In this document: positions 51,050 through 61,840 of the stretch, in pieces | Numbering within the stretch: the first letter of the stretch is position 1 | Layout: every line of letters begins with the position of its first letter | Assembly (NCBI RefSeq): GCF_024623785.1 | Contig: NZ_JANKBZ010000006.1 | Location: 62,001 to 126,000 of the forward strand | Reading direction: 5' to 3' | Length of the DNA stretch: 64,000 nt | DNA from: Archangium lipolyticum | GTDB lineage: Bacteria; Myxococcota; Myxococcia; Myxococcales; Myxococcaceae | Position numbers and translations under genes: made by a program | Notes under the pieces: model-generated | Told to the model about the DNA's origin: nothing | What the model saw: only the letters and a program-made list of their open reading frames with translations | The model's database searches: none

Positions 51050-53671
51050 TCAGCCAGCGGGGAACCACCAGCTCAGCTTGAGGGCGAAGGTGTGGCCACC
51101 GGGCGCGGCCAGCGCGTCCCCCAGGAAGCGCGGCGCCAGGGCGTTGCCCCGGAACGAGTCCGTGTACCGGTTCTGCTGCCATACCAGGAAGAGCGTGCTG
51201 CCCGGGCGCCACTCCCAGCGCAGCACCACGTTGCTGCGGAAGGAGCGCAGGTTGAAGTCCGGGTCATCCAGGCGGAAGGAGGTGCCGCCATCCACCAGCT
51301 GGAGGCCACCGTCGGGCAGGCGCGTGAAGGAGTCGTAGCGGCGCGGGGTGCGGCCCCCCGCCCGTTCCAGCTCGCCGAAGCCGCCGAAGGAGCCGCTGGA
51401 GGCAAAGGGCTCGGCGTAGGCCTCGATGCTCAGGTCCGGGGAGAGGAAGAGGTTGGCGCGCAGCCGCAGCGCTACTTCCCGGCGTTGCACGGCGCCGAAG
51501 ACGTAGCGGTTGCCGAACGTCTCCGCTCGGCCGCCCTCCAGCGTGTCCACGTACTGCACGCCGTCGGTGTAGAGCGACGCGGTGGGCTCGATGCCCAGGC
51601 GCAGGCGCCGGTGGGGCTGAAGGGTGAGCGAGGCGCCCACGTAGCCGCCACGGCTGCCCGTTTCGAAGGCCCAGGCCCCACCGTTCACGTTCCAGCGCGT
51701 GGTCTCGGAGAAGCTGTTGTCGAGGGAGAAGGACGTGTCCACGCCCTGCCCCGTCTGCATCAGCGGCCCGCCCCGGGTGAGCGTGTCGGAGAGGGCGCGC
51801 GGCAGGTACGTCACCCGGAGGTTGCCCGACCAGAAGTTGGGGAAGGTGGCGGAGCCCGTCAGCTCCAGGCTGCTGGCCTGGCGCGAGAGCCCGTAGTTCC
51901 AGTTGCTCGAGGCGGCCAGGCCCAGCTCCCAGTTGCGCAGCAGGCGGCCCGGGTTCGTCTCGCGGTAGCGCAGTCCCAGGTTGACGTCGAGGTTGTCCGC
52001 GTTGTCGAGCTGGCCCACGTCGTTGAGCTCGAAGCCGGGGGAGTCCGCGCCCACGCTGGCGTTCCACAGCCAGTGCTCGCCACTCACCCGCTCCAGCCGG
52101 GCCCCCACCGTGTAGCCGGTCATCGAGGTGGCCCTCGGGTCCACCCGCACGTGCTTCTGGTCCGGCCGCTGGAAGAAGTGGGCGCTGGACTCCTGGATGC
52201 GGGTGATGGCGGCCGGGTCTCCGCGCACCACGCTGCCGCCCGCGTAGCCGGAGAGGACGTACTCGCCGTCGAGCAGCCGCAGCCGGAAGTCCGCGCCTCC
52301 GGTATACGCCTCGCGGGCCAGCTGGAGCGTGAGCCCCTCGCCCGCGCCGATGTCCCGCAGCAGCGAGGTGAAGGTGGCGCCCACCACCGAGCCTCCAGGT
52401 CCCAGCTCCTGCTGTGCGCGCAACACGCCGAAGCCGGTGCGCGAGTCCAGCTTCACCCGGCCCTGCTCGCGGGTGGAGAAGTCATAGGTGTCCGCGAACG
52501 CGTCGCCGGTGAAGGCGCCCAGCGCGCCCAGCGACAGGCCCGAGGACAACCGCCCCGTGAGCTTCGCCGCGCCCCAGAGGGTGCTGGCCTGGGGGGAGCG
52601 GACGAAGTCGGCTTCCGCGGAGAGCCGCGGCGCGCCCCCCACCCGGCGCGAGTAGAAGTAGTTGGGTCCGTTGCCACTGTTGAAGAGCTGGCTGCCCTCG
52701 GTGAAGAAGGGGCGGCGCTCGTCGAAGACGGACTCGAAGGCGGTGAGGTTCACCTGGGCCGGGTCCGCGTCGAGCTGCCCGAAGTCCGGGTTCACCGTGG
52801 CGTCCAGGGTGAGGTTGGGCCCCAGGCCCACCTTGGCGTCCAGGCCCACGCGGCCCGCGTAGGGGCGCTGGTGCTCGAAGGGCGTGCCCGCCCGGGGGTT
52901 GCCGCCCGAGTCCAGTTGCAGGTCGCTCGACACGTAGGGCACCAGCTCGACGCGGTGCGAGGAGGCCACGCCGCGGATGCCGTGGAGCTCGCCAAAGTGG
53001 GAGGACCAGCCGGTGACGTCGCGCGGCACCACCACCCAGAAGTCATCCTCGTTGCGGCGGGGGATGTAGCGGTTGATGTTGACGCCCCACACCTGCTCCC
53101 CCTTGCCGTTGAAGCGCAGCTGCGAGAAGGGGATGCGCAGCTCGGCCACCCAGCCATCGGAGGTCCGCCGTGTGCGGGCCTGCCAGATGGGGCTGTAGGA
53201 GGCATCGCGTTGGTACTCGTCGTCCTCCGGGTGGTACCAGTCCACGCGCACGCCCGCGGCCGTGACGGCGAAGCTGTAGGCGGTGCGCCGGTCCCGGTAC
53301 GTGTCGAGTGAGATGATGAGGCGCTCGGCGGAGCCGCTGTCGTCGCGCCGGGTCATCACCGTCTCGATGTCCTCGGGCCTGTCGCTGGACATGCGCGCGC
53401 CCACGTAGAGGGCATCCGCGTCGTAGACGAAGGCCACCTCCGTGCGCAGCGAGGCGGGCCTGCCCTGGTGGGGCTCCTTCTGGAGGAAGCCGCTGGTGAA
53501 GGCGGCGTGCCTCCAGACCTCGTCGTCGAGCACGCCATCCAGCAATGGGCCCTTCTCCACCTGGAGGGCATCGATGCGCCGCTCTCCGGCCGGAGCGGGC
53601 TCCTGGGCCTGGGAGGGGGGCCCCACGGCGAGCAGGGAAGCGAAGAGGGCGGGCGCGAGAAGGAGGCGCAT
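51050..53671 (-). CDS. DUF5916 outer-membrane protein with CBM9-like N-terminus
   Basis: An 873-residue secreted protein. The signal peptide is RLLLAPALFASLLAVGPPSQA. Residues about 35-230 form a CBM9-like sandwich (LLDGVLDDEVWRHAAFTSGF, YVGARMSSDRPEDIETV, WVAELRIPFSQLRF). The rest is the DUF5916 region (DANGNP-like ALVPYVSSDLQLD, LTAFESVFDERRPFFTEGSQ, FYSRRVGG) with many amphipathic strands and a terminal aromatic segment (FALKLSWWFPAG). It probably forms a large outer-membrane barrel. Ligand unknown. It is monocistronic, upstream of the PTS operon on the same strand; the start ATG has no clear ribosome site. Confidence 0.82.
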   Translation of the reverse strand: MRLLLAPALFASLLAVGPPSQAQEPAPAGERRIDALQVEKGPLLDGVLDDEVWRHAAFTSGFLQKEPHQGRPASLRTEVAFVYDADALYVGARMSSDRPEDIETVMTRRDDSGSAERLIISLDTYRDRRTAYSFAVTAAGVRVDWYHPEDDEYQRDASYSPIWQARTRRTSDGWVAELRIPFSQLRFNGKGEQVWGVNINRYIPRRNEDDFWVVVPRDVTGWSSHFGELHGIRGVASSHRVELVPYVSSDLQLDSGGNPRAGTPFEHQRPYAGRVGLDAKVGLGPNLTLDATVNPDFGQLDADPAQVNLTAFESVFDERRPFFTEGSQLFNSGNGPNYFYSRRVGGAPRLSAEADFVRSPQASTLWGAAKLTGRLSSGLSLGALGAFTGDAFADTYDFSTREQGRVKLDSRTGFGVLRAQQELGPGGSVVGATFTSLLRDIGAGEGLTLQLAREAYTGGADFRLRLLDGEYVLSGYAGGSVVRGDPAAITRIQESSAHFFQRPDQKHVRVDPRATSMTGYTVGARLERVSGEHWLWNASVGADSPGFELNDVGQLDNADNLDVNLGLRYRETNPGRLLRNWELGLAASSNWNYGLSRQASSLELTGSATFPNFWSGNLRVTYLPRALSDTLTRGGPLMQTGQGVDTSFSLDNSFSETTRWNVNGGAWAFETGSRGGYVGASLTLQPHRRLRLGIEPTASLYTDGVQYVDTLEGGRAETFGNRYVFGAVQRREVALRLRANLFLSPDLSIEAYAEPFASSGSFGGFGELERAGGRTPRRYDSFTRLPDGGLQLVDGGTSFRLDDPDFNLRSFRSNVVLRWEWRPGSTLFLVWQQNRYTDSFRGNALAPRFLGDALAAPGGHTFALKLSWWFPAG

Positions 53672-53776
53672 TGCGGGGCGAAGAAACACGCCACACCGCC
53701 AATCCCAGCCCAGCCGACAGCATCCAACCCGGGGCCCCACGGCCCGTGCGTGGGGCGGGCGGCCTGGGAACCGCGC

Positions 53777-54639
53777 CTACTCCTTCTCGATGTCGCGATC
53801 CCAGAGCTGCACGCGCGGGTGATCCCCGGACAGACGCTTGCGCAGCTCCTCGGCGATGGCCACCGAGCGGTGCTTACCGCCCGTGCACCCCAGCGCCACC
53901 GTGAGGTACGCCTTGCCCTCCTTCTGGTAGCGCGGGAAGAGGAACTGGCAGAGGTCCACCACCTTCTCCACGAACTGCTGTGTCTCCTCGCGATCCAGCA
54001 CGTACGCGGCCACGCGCGGGTCCTTCCCCGTCAGCCCCTTGAGCTCCGGGACGAAGTAGGGGTTGGGGAGGAAGCGCACGTCGAGGACCAGGTCCGCCTG
54101 CGGCGGCACGCCGTGGCGGAAGCCGAAGCTCATCACCGACAGGGAGGGCCCGCTGGCCGGCTCCGGGTTGAAGCGCGCCTGCACCATGCGCTTGAGGTCG
54201 TGCACGTTCAGCGCCGACGAGTCGATGACCTGGTCGGCCATCTCCCTCAGGTCCTTGAGCGCCTCGCGCTCGGCGCGGATGCCCTCGGCCACGCTGCCCG
54301 TGGGGGCCAGCGGGTGGCGGCGGCGTGTCTCGCTGAAGCGGCGGATGAGGCTCTCGTCGCTGGCGTTCAGGAAGAGCACCTCCACGTGGTGCCCCGCCCG
54401 GCGCACCTCGTCGAGCACCCGGGGGGCCTCCTGCAGGAAGATGCCCTCGCGCGCGTCCACCACCAGCGCCAGGTGCTCGAACTGGCCGCCACCGGCCAGC
54501 TCGGTCAGCTTGGGCAGCAGCAGCACCGGCAGGTTGTCGATGCAGAAGAAGTTGACGTCTTCCAGGGCACGGATGGCGGTGGACTTGCCCGAACCGGACA
54601 TGCCCGTGATGACGACGATGTGCTTGGCCGGAGCGGTGC

Positions 54640-54643
<4 letters not shown>
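53777..54643 (-). CDS. rapZ: RapZ-type nucleotide-binding protein
   Basis: A 288-residue protein with a Walker A loop [10 protein letters not shown] at about 14-23, [11 protein letters not shown], and the conserved C-terminal [20 protein letters not shown] and [23 protein letters not shown]. In enterobacteria RapZ directs RNase E to the small RNA GlmZ and senses glucosamine-6-phosphate; its role here is not known. GTG start overlapping the hprK stop by four bases (GTGA), so the two are translationally coupled. Confidence 0.95.
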
Positions 54644-55605
<962 letters not shown>

Positions 55606-55654
55606 CGGCAGGGGTGGAATATCACCCGCCGGACTTTTTGCGTGGTGAACCCTC

Positions 55655-57121
55655 ATGTCCGCTCCCACTCCCACCCCCGGAGAATCCGCCGAGCGGCCCC
55701 TTGCTCGAGCCGTCCTCGTGCTGGCGCTCGGGGTGGGAGCCGCACTGCGGGTGTGGTTGGGCCTCTCGGAGGACGGCATCTACTGGCCGGACGAGGTCTA
55801 CCAGAGCCTGGAGCCCGCGCATCGGCTCGTCTTTGGCTACGGCCTGCAGGCGTGGGAGTTCATCGAGGGGGCGCGCAACTGGGCCCTGCCCGGACTGGTG
55901 GCGGCCCTGTTCGAGCTGGCCACATGGGTGGGGTGGGAGGAGCCGCGTGGGTACCTGGGTTTGACGCGGGGCGTCTTCGCCCTGGCCGGCGCGGCCACGG
56001 CCTGGGGGAGCTGGCGGCTGGCGCGGGCGTACGGGGCGTCGGCGCTGGCGGCGGCGGCGGGGGCCAGTCTCTTCGCGCTCACCGCGGTGCCCCTCTACTT
56101 CGCCCCCCGGGCCATGAGCGAGAACGCCTCGGCGCTGCCCGTGGTGCTGGGACTGGCCCTGGCGCTCACGCCGGGGGCCTCGCGGCGCGCGGGGGTGGCC
56201 GGGGCCTCGCTGCTGGGGCTGGCCGTGCTGCTGCGCCTGCAGAATGGCGTCTTCTGCGTGGGCCTCGTCGGGGTGCTGGCGGCCCGGCGCGACTGGCGGG
56301 GAGCGCGGGATGCGCTGGCCGTGCTCGCCGGGTGGGCCTTCCTCTTCGGGTTGCTGGACCGGCTCACCTGGGGCCGCTGGTTCCACTCGGCCATCGTCTA
56401 CCTGGACTTCAACCTCCTCCAGGGCAAGGCCGCCCTCTGGGGCACCGCGCCCTTCGAGTACTACGGCCGCGTCCTGCTGCGCTCCATGGGCGCCGTCACG
56501 GTGGTGGGAGGGGGGCTCTCGCTGCTCGCGGCGAGGAGGGCCCCGGGCCTGCTGGGCGTGGCCGCCGCCTTCTTCGTGCTCCACGCGCTTCAGCCGCACA
56601 AGGAGCTACGTTTCCTGGTGCCCGTGCTGCCGGTGTTCGCCGCGCTCGCCGGCGTGGGGCTGGACGTGGTGCTGCGCCACCTGCCGCCCTCGCCCGCGCG
56701 GCTGGCCCTGCCCCTGGCGGTGGTGGCGGTGGCGGGCTTCTCCGGCCTGCGCGTGGGGCGGCTCACCTTCGGTGACCTGGGGCAGTACGAGGACCTGAAG
56801 CCCCGGGCGAGCGCCTGGGACGACTTCGGTCCCCTCAACCGGCTGCTCATCACCGCCGGGCGGCTCCCGGACGTGTGCGGCTTGAAGGTGGAGGCGGTGC
56901 ACCTGGCCTGGACGGGTGGCTACAGCTACTTCCACCGCGACGTGCCCCTCTACGCTCACAACGGCCCGGGACACGCGTCCGGCCTCTACAGCCACATCCT
57001 CACCCTGCAGGGAGGGGCGGGCGCGGGCGAGGTGGTGGCCTCCGAGGGCCCGTTCGTCCTCGTGCGGCTGCCGAACACGCGCTGTGCTCCGGACCCGGCC
57101 TGGAGCTCGCGCCTTCCGTGA
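55655..57121 (+). CDS. GT22-type mannosyltransferase-like membrane protein
   Basis: A 488-residue protein with about ten membrane helices. Near the N-terminus GIYWPDEVYQSLEPAHRLVFGYG carries the DE motif of GT-C glycosyltransferases facing the periplasm, and RAMSENASALPVVL and the HKE motif LQPHKELRFLVPVLPVFA match the GT22 (Alg9/PIG-B-like) family. Eukaryotic members add mannose to lipid-linked donors in the ER lumen; in bacteria the acceptor is unknown, possibly a surface lipid or glycan. It is divergent from hprK and 63 bases from the HIT gene. Confidence 0.8.
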   Translation: MSAPTPTPGESAERPLARAVLVLALGVGAALRVWLGLSEDGIYWPDEVYQSLEPAHRLVFGYGLQAWEFIEGARNWALPGLVAALFELATWVGWEEPRGYLGLTRGVFALAGAATAWGSWRLARAYGASALAAAAGASLFALTAVPLYFAPRAMSENASALPVVLGLALALTPGASRRAGVAGASLLGLAVLLRLQNGVFCVGLVGVLAARRDWRGARDALAVLAGWAFLFGLLDRLTWGRWFHSAIVYLDFNLLQGKAALWGTAPFEYYGRVLLRSMGAVTVVGGGLSLLAARRAPGLLGVAAAFFVLHALQPHKELRFLVPVLPVFAALAGVGLDVVLRHLPPSPARLALPLAVVAVAGFSGLRVGRLTFGDLGQYEDLKPRASAWDDFGPLNRLLITAGRLPDVCGLKVEAVHLAWTGGYSYFHRDVPLYAHNGPGHASGLYSHILTLQGGAGAGEVVASEGPFVLVRLPNTRCAPDPAWSSRLP

Positions 57122-57184
57122 GCCGGACGCTCGTACGCGAGGGCCATTCCCTCCGCCGCGCCACGCTGCTAATCCGGACCGTCT

Positions 57185-57529
57185 ATGTCTGATTGCATCT
57201 TCTGCAAGATTCGCGACGGCCAGGTGCCCGCCAGGGCGGTGCACAGGGACGAGCAGTGCATGGCCATCGAGGACATCAATCCGCAGGCCCCCACGCACCT
57301 GCTCGTGATTCCCCTCGAGCACATTCCCACGGTGAACGACCTCACCGTGGACCACCGCGCACTGGTGGGCCACCTGTACCTCACCGCGGCGAAGCTGGCC
57401 CGCCAGCGGGGAATCGCCGACAACGGCTACCGGCTGGTGATGAACACGCACCGTGACGCGGGGCAGACGGTGTTCCACATCCACCTGCACGTGCTCGGTG
57501 GACGTCCGCTGGAGTGGCCACCAGGCTAG
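57185..57529 (+). CDS. HIT-family (HINT-type) nucleotide hydrolase
   Basis: A 114-residue protein of standard length with zinc cysteines CIFCKI at the N-terminus and the histidine triad QTVFHIHLHVLGG near the C-terminus. HINT proteins hydrolyse purine nucleoside phosphoramidates such as AMP-lysine. The Asn/Asp pattern (MAIEDINPQAPTHLLVIPLEHI) is standard. It lies on the same strand between the GT22 and DUF1275 genes. Confidence 0.95.
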   Translation: MSDCIFCKIRDGQVPARAVHRDEQCMAIEDINPQAPTHLLVIPLEHIPTVNDLTVDHRALVGHLYLTAAKLARQRGIADNGYRLVMNTHRDAGQTVFHIHLHVLGGRPLEWPPG

Positions 57530-57593
57530 CTGTCGGTGAAGCGCCAGGGCGTGGTAGAAAGACATCCGCCGTCTCTTCTGGGATGCCGTAGCC

Positions 57594-58349
57594 ATGTTCA
57601 GCGCCGCGACCTCGTCGCGTAACCGTCTGGCGTATTCCACACTCGCCCTTCTGCTGGCCGGAGCGGCGGGAGCGGTCAACGCCACCAGCTTCTTCGCCTT
57701 CGGCCAGCACCTCACCCACATGACGGGGCACGTCTCCGCGGTGGGCGAGGCGGTGGCGACGGGCCGGTGGAGAGGCGCGCTCGTGGCCGGCAAGCTGGTG
57801 CTCGCCTTCGTGGTGGGCGCCATCACCGCCGCGGCGCTGCTGGATGCCTCGCGCCATCGGCGGCGCGGCCGCCACACGCCGGCCCTCTTCGTGGAGATGG
57901 TGACCCTGGGCGCCATCGGCCTCTGGGCGCACGAGCACCCCGGGACGAACGAGCCCACGCTCATGTGGGGGCTGGCCTTCGCCATGGGCCTGCAGAACGC
58001 GCTCGTCACCCGCGTCTCGGGCGCCGTGGTGCGCACCACCCATCTCACCGGAGTGCTCACCGACATCGGCATCCAGCTGGTGCGGATGGTCGTCTGGGTG
58101 CGCGATGGCGTGCGCGAGCGAGGTCTGCTCGGCCTCTGGCACAAGGTGCGTGAGCTGCCCTCCGCCGAGCAGTTCGAGCGCACCCGGCTCCACCTGGGGC
58201 TGGTCCTCGCGTTCCTGAGCGGCAGCATCCTCGGCTCGGCCCTCTTCCTGCGCATCGGCGCGCCCGCCATGGTCACTCCGTGCGTGGTGCTGCTGCTGGT
58301 GATGGCGCTCGACGTCAGCCCCGCCGGGGCCCGCGCGCCCGCCACCTGA
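57594..58349 (+). CDS. DUF1275 (YoaK-like) membrane protein
   Basis: A 251-residue protein of six or seven helices. The family elements GAAGAVNATSFFAFGQHLTHMTGHVSAVGEAV, FAMGLQNALVTRVSGAVVRTTHLTGVLTDIGI and the C-terminal LRIGAPAMVTPCVVLLLVMAL are clear. Function is unknown. It ends 33 bases before the convergent cysteine-rich gene. Confidence 0.9.
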   Translation: MFSAATSSRNRLAYSTLALLLAGAAGAVNATSFFAFGQHLTHMTGHVSAVGEAVATGRWRGALVAGKLVLAFVVGAITAAALLDASRHRRRGRHTPALFVEMVTLGAIGLWAHEHPGTNEPTLMWGLAFAMGLQNALVTRVSGAVVRTTHLTGVLTDIGIQLVRMVVWVRDGVRERGLLGLWHKVRELPSAEQFERTRLHLGLVLAFLSGSILGSALFLRIGAPAMVTPCVVLLLVMALDVSPAGARAPAT

Positions 58350-58382
58350 CCGGGAGAATGTTCGAGGCGGGCCTCGTCCTCC

Positions 58383-59249
58383 TCAAGAGTCCGGTTCGCA
58401 CGTCCAGGGCTGCTCGTCCGAATCGCGGCGGCATTTCTGGTGGGGCTCACAGGCACCGGAGACGTTCGGGTCACACGGCTTCCGGCACATGGCTCGGTGA
58501 CAGACGAACCCCTCGGGACACGAGCGCCCGCCCGAGCCGCAGAACGTGACGCACTCCATCCAGGCTTCGCCTGGACGGTTTGGGGGCTCGCTCACCAGAC
58601 ACTTCTGTCCCTCGGGGCAAGGCCGCTGCTGACAGTTCTGGCCGTGAATCGCGGCGCACACCGAAACAAGCTTGTTGGCGCGGATGCACTGAAGTCCTTC
58701 TGGACAAGACCGGCCTTCGCACGTGGGCAGACACGAGGGACCGTAGAGGCTGTCGTTGCAGAAGAAACCCGTGGGGCAGCTCTCGGGCTCCTCCAACCGG
58801 CAGGGGCGTCCACACCGCCCCTGACAGGAGAGCCCCGGCCCACACCCATACTCACGTGTGTCGGACGAAGCCAGGCAGGGCTCCCCCTCCTTCCTGACTC
58901 CCACGAGCGCACAGATGCGGACCCGGGAAACGCCATCCCGTAGAGGCATGACGCGGCAGGCGAACCCCTCCGAGCAGTCCTGGTCCGTCACGCACCTGCT
59001 GTCCGTGCAGTAGCTCGCCATGAATCGCGTATTGAAGAGGCAGCCGAGCGGAGACTCACACTCATCGCTCCGCTGACATGAGCGGCCATAGGTCAACAGC
59101 CCCTGACGTTCCTCGGGAGAAAGCATCGGGATTACCCCTGGGTCTGAAGCCTGCCGTGGCCCTCGGTTGAACAACGAGTGGAGCAACCCGGCCAATGGCG
59201 CCACGAGGAGGAGCCCGAGAAGGAGGGCGAGCGGCATACGCCACTTCAT
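58383..59249 (-). CDS. Secreted cysteine-rich protein
   Basis: A 288-residue protein starting at the ATG at 59249 (a longer frame begins ten codons upstream). One membrane or signal segment (MPLALLLGLLLVAPLAGLL) is followed by about 30 cysteines in repeats of the type C-x(4-6)-C-x-(E/D)-G-x-x-C, for example SCPEGLQC, PCPEGQKC and SCPEGFVC. Such repeats are common in myxobacterial surface proteins and in eukaryotic EGF-like and disintegrin folds; no enzyme motif is seen. The start overlaps the stop of the small frameshifted lipoprotein gene by four bases (ATGA), so the two were translated together. Confidence 0.7.
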   Translation of the reverse strand: MKWRMPLALLLGLLLVAPLAGLLHSLFNRGPRQASDPGVIPMLSPEERQGLLTYGRSCQRSDECESPLGCLFNTRFMASYCTDSRCVTDQDCSEGFACRVMPLRDGVSRVRICALVGVRKEGEPCLASSDTREYGCGPGLSCQGRCGRPCRLEEPESCPTGFFCNDSLYGPSCLPTCEGRSCPEGLQCIRANKLVSVCAAIHGQNCQQRPCPEGQKCLVSEPPNRPGEAWMECVTFCGSGGRSCPEGFVCHRAMCRKPCDPNVSGACEPHQKCRRDSDEQPWTCEPDS

Positions 59250-59478
59250 GGGTAGGTGACCCGGCATTCCCGCGGGCACTCGAGCGACTCCCAGGATTCA
59301 GGATCTGAACAGCGAGCCCTCCAGGTGGATACATCCAGGGGCAATCCTCCTCGTGCAGCATCTCGTCGATGTCCTGCGCCGTGGCCCGATCGATGGTGCC
59401 TCCCCTCCCCCATGCGTGTGGGCATCCCGCGCAGACAGCCAACAGCGGCGTCAAGCAGACGGTCAGTCGCCAGTCCAT
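59246..59478 (-). pseudogene. Small lipoprotein gene with apparent frameshift
   Basis: The first frame starts at the ATG at 59478 (AGGGGGG ahead) and gives a lipoprotein signal MDWRLTVCLTPLLAVCAGC plus about 30 residues ending near CPWMYPPGG. The natural end, CSDPESWESLECPRECRVTY then a stop that overlaps the next start codon (ATGA), is in another frame. The length is 233 bases, not a multiple of three. A shift lies roughly at 59320-59350. Either the gene is broken or there is a base error in the assembly. The intact product would be about 77 residues with several cysteines. Confidence 0.5.
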
Positions 59479-59550
59479 GCACCCCCCTGGGAAAGACAAG
59501 GACTATAGGTCAACAGGAACAGGGTCGACGGACCTCTGTCGTAGAACCCG

Positions 59551-61611
59551 TCAACGCGGAATCTCCGTCGGAGTGAAGGGAGGCTCGGCCCTCGGCTTGT
59601 GCCGCTCCCCTCGCATGAAGCGCTCAAGCCCCTCGCGTGTCACCACGCCCACTTGCCCCTCGCCCTGCACCGGCAACGCGTCCACGGTCTGGGTGTCCAT
59701 GGCCGCCAACGCGTCCCCCACCTTCGTGTCCGGAGACACCGGACTCGCCACGTCCACCAGCGCGGCCACCGTGGCCCCGCCCTCCGCCTGCCGCCAGCGC
59801 TCACCCAGCGTGCTCGCCGTCACCACCCCGAGCAGCTGCCCCTCCGCTCCCCGCACCGGCAGCGCCGCCACCGGCGCGGTGAGCAGCCGCTCGCGCAGCT
59901 CCGAGACCGGCACTTCCGGCCCCACCGGCTCCATCCACACCACCATCGCCCGCACCGGCGTGCGCAGCAGCGTGTGCAGATCCACTCCCGCCTTGCGCTC
60001 CACCAGCGTGTGGCACAGCGCCGAGGCGATGGTGCACGTCACCATCAGGGGCAGGATGATGGCGTAGTTGCCGCTCAGCTCGTACACCATCATCAGCCCC
60101 GTGAGCGGCCCTCGCGTGAGCGCCGCCACCGCCCCGCCCATTCCCACCATCGCGTAGGCGCCACTCGGCGCGGTGATGCCGGGCATGGCCGCGTGCAGCA
60201 CCTCCCCGAAGGCGCCTCCCGCCAGTGCCCCCATCACCGTCATGGGGAAGAACGTGCCTCCCGAGCCTCCCGAGCCCAGCGTGAGCGCCGTGCCCACCAG
60301 CTTCAGGACGCAGCCCGAGGCCAGCAGCGACAAGGACAGCTCCCGCACCGCCGCCTCGTTGATGTATTCGTGCCCCGTGCCCCACACCACCGGGTGCACC
60401 AACGCCAGGCACCCCACCAGCAGCCCTCCCATCGCCGCTCGCAGCGGCAACGGCTGCCGTCCCAGGAAGGCGCTCAGCCGCCCCGCCTTCTTCCCGTGGA
60501 AGAGCTCCTCGATGTCGTGCATCGACCGGATGAAGGCGTACGCCAGCAACCCCGTCACCAGCCCCAGCACCGCGTAGAAGACGATCTCCCAGCCGCTCAC
60601 CATGGAGTAGGCCACGCGTTGAATCATCGCGCCGTTGCCCATGACGCCCCGGCCCACCATCGTGGCGGTGACGCTCGCGAGGATGATGGGCGAGAAGACG
60701 CGCAGCTGGAACTCGCGCAGGATGATCTCCATCGCGAAGATGGCCCCGGCGATGGGGGCGTTGAACGAAGCGGCGATGCCCGCTCCCGCGCCGCTCGCCA
60801 GGAGGATGGCCAGCTCGCGCCGCGAGAAGCCCAGGGTGAGCCCCACCTGCGAGCCGAAGGCCGCACCTCCGAAGACGATGGGGCCCTCGCGTCCAGCCGA
60901 GCCGCCCGTGCCGATGGTGATGGCGCTCGCCACCAGCTTCAGCACCCCGTCCCGCCCGGACAGCCAGCCCTCGCGCTCCACCGCCTTCACCACCTCGGGC
61001 ACGCCATGGCCATGCGTCTCGGGCCGGTTCTGCAACACCCGGCCCACCAGCGCGCCGCCCACCATGGGCAGCAGCGGCATCAACCAGGGCGAGAGCTGCC
61101 GGAGGCTCCGCCCCGGGTCCTCCATGTGGCCCAGCACGGAGTTCACCGCCGCCAGCGCCACCAGCGGGTAGTAGAGCGACAGGGCCCCCAGCACCAGCAG
61201 CCCCAGCACCTCCAACCGGCGCTTCACCTGGTCGCGCGGTCCACCGGGCAGGATGATGCGCGCGAGCACCAGCGCGCCCAGGCCCAGGGGAACGCCGACG
61301 ATGAGGTACTCGAAGTGCCAGCGAGCCCCGGCGAAGGCCCGGGCCAGCGCCCCCCGCGAGTCGGACTCCGGCAACAGCATGTCCATCAGCCGGGGGAAGC
61401 CCAGGGCCACCCCGCTGACGAGCGCGATGAGGTTGGCGAAGAGGCCCGCGGCCAGACCGCTGTAGAGGCCCACCACCGCGCCCGCCACCGGCAGCACCGA
61501 GGGCCCCGGCAGCCGGATGCGGTTGGTGACCGCCAGCAGCCTCAGCACCCACCGGTCCAGCCGCTTCAACTGGCGGCGCAACGGCCCACCCACCTGAGAG
61601 GAGGAATCCAT
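59551..61611 (-). CDS. CLC-family chloride channel/antiporter with CBS domains
   Basis: A 686-residue protein. The CLC core shows the selectivity motifs HGHGVPEV, GSAGREGPIVFGG (gating Glu) and GSGGSGGTFFP, and a second Glu in AIFAMEIIL as in antiporters. Two CBS domains occupy about residues 560-680 (TAPVAALPVRGAEGQLLGVV and DTQTVDALPVQGEGQVGVV), an unusual but known extension that lets nucleotides regulate the channel. Start at ATG 61611; the ribosome site is weak. The 229-base gap upstream is shared with the divergent lipoprotein gene. Confidence 0.94.
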   Translation of the reverse strand: MDSSSQVGGPLRRQLKRLDRWVLRLLAVTNRIRLPGPSVLPVAGAVVGLYSGLAAGLFANLIALVSGVALGFPRLMDMLLPESDSRGALARAFAGARWHFEYLIVGVPLGLGALVLARIILPGGPRDQVKRRLEVLGLLVLGALSLYYPLVALAAVNSVLGHMEDPGRSLRQLSPWLMPLLPMVGGALVGRVLQNRPETHGHGVPEVVKAVEREGWLSGRDGVLKLVASAITIGTGGSAGREGPIVFGGAAFGSQVGLTLGFSRRELAILLASGAGAGIAASFNAPIAGAIFAMEIILREFQLRVFSPIILASVTATMVGRGVMGNGAMIQRVAYSMVSGWEIVFYAVLGLVTGLLAYAFIRSMHDIEELFHGKKAGRLSAFLGRQPLPLRAAMGGLLVGCLALVHPVVWGTGHEYINEAAVRELSLSLLASGCVLKLVGTALTLGSGGSGGTFFPMTVMGALAGGAFGEVLHAAMPGITAPSGAYAMVGMGGAVAALTRGPLTGLMMVYELSGNYAIILPLMVTCTIASALCHTLVERKAGVDLHTLLRTPVRAMVVWMEPVGPEVPVSELRERLLTAPVAALPVRGAEGQLLGVVTASTLGERWRQAEGGATVAALVDVASPVSPDTKVGDALAAMDTQTVDALPVQGEGQVGVVTREGLERFMRGERHKPRAEPPFTPTEIPR

Positions 61612-61840
61612 CCGCTCACGAACACACGAGGTTGAAGCGGAAAGCCTCTCACGGCCGAGCGGCATGGACCCCCGTTCAATGCGGGAGAGTTCATCCGGCG
61701 GACATTCACGGACCCGGCGCGGCGCCCCCTCCGGCCAGGGCCGCCTGCCGGGCGGGCGATCCCTCCCGGCGTGGCCGCTCCCCTCTCCATCCCTACCTTC
61801 CATGAGAGGAAGCCAACGGATTTCCGCCAGGAGAGAGACG

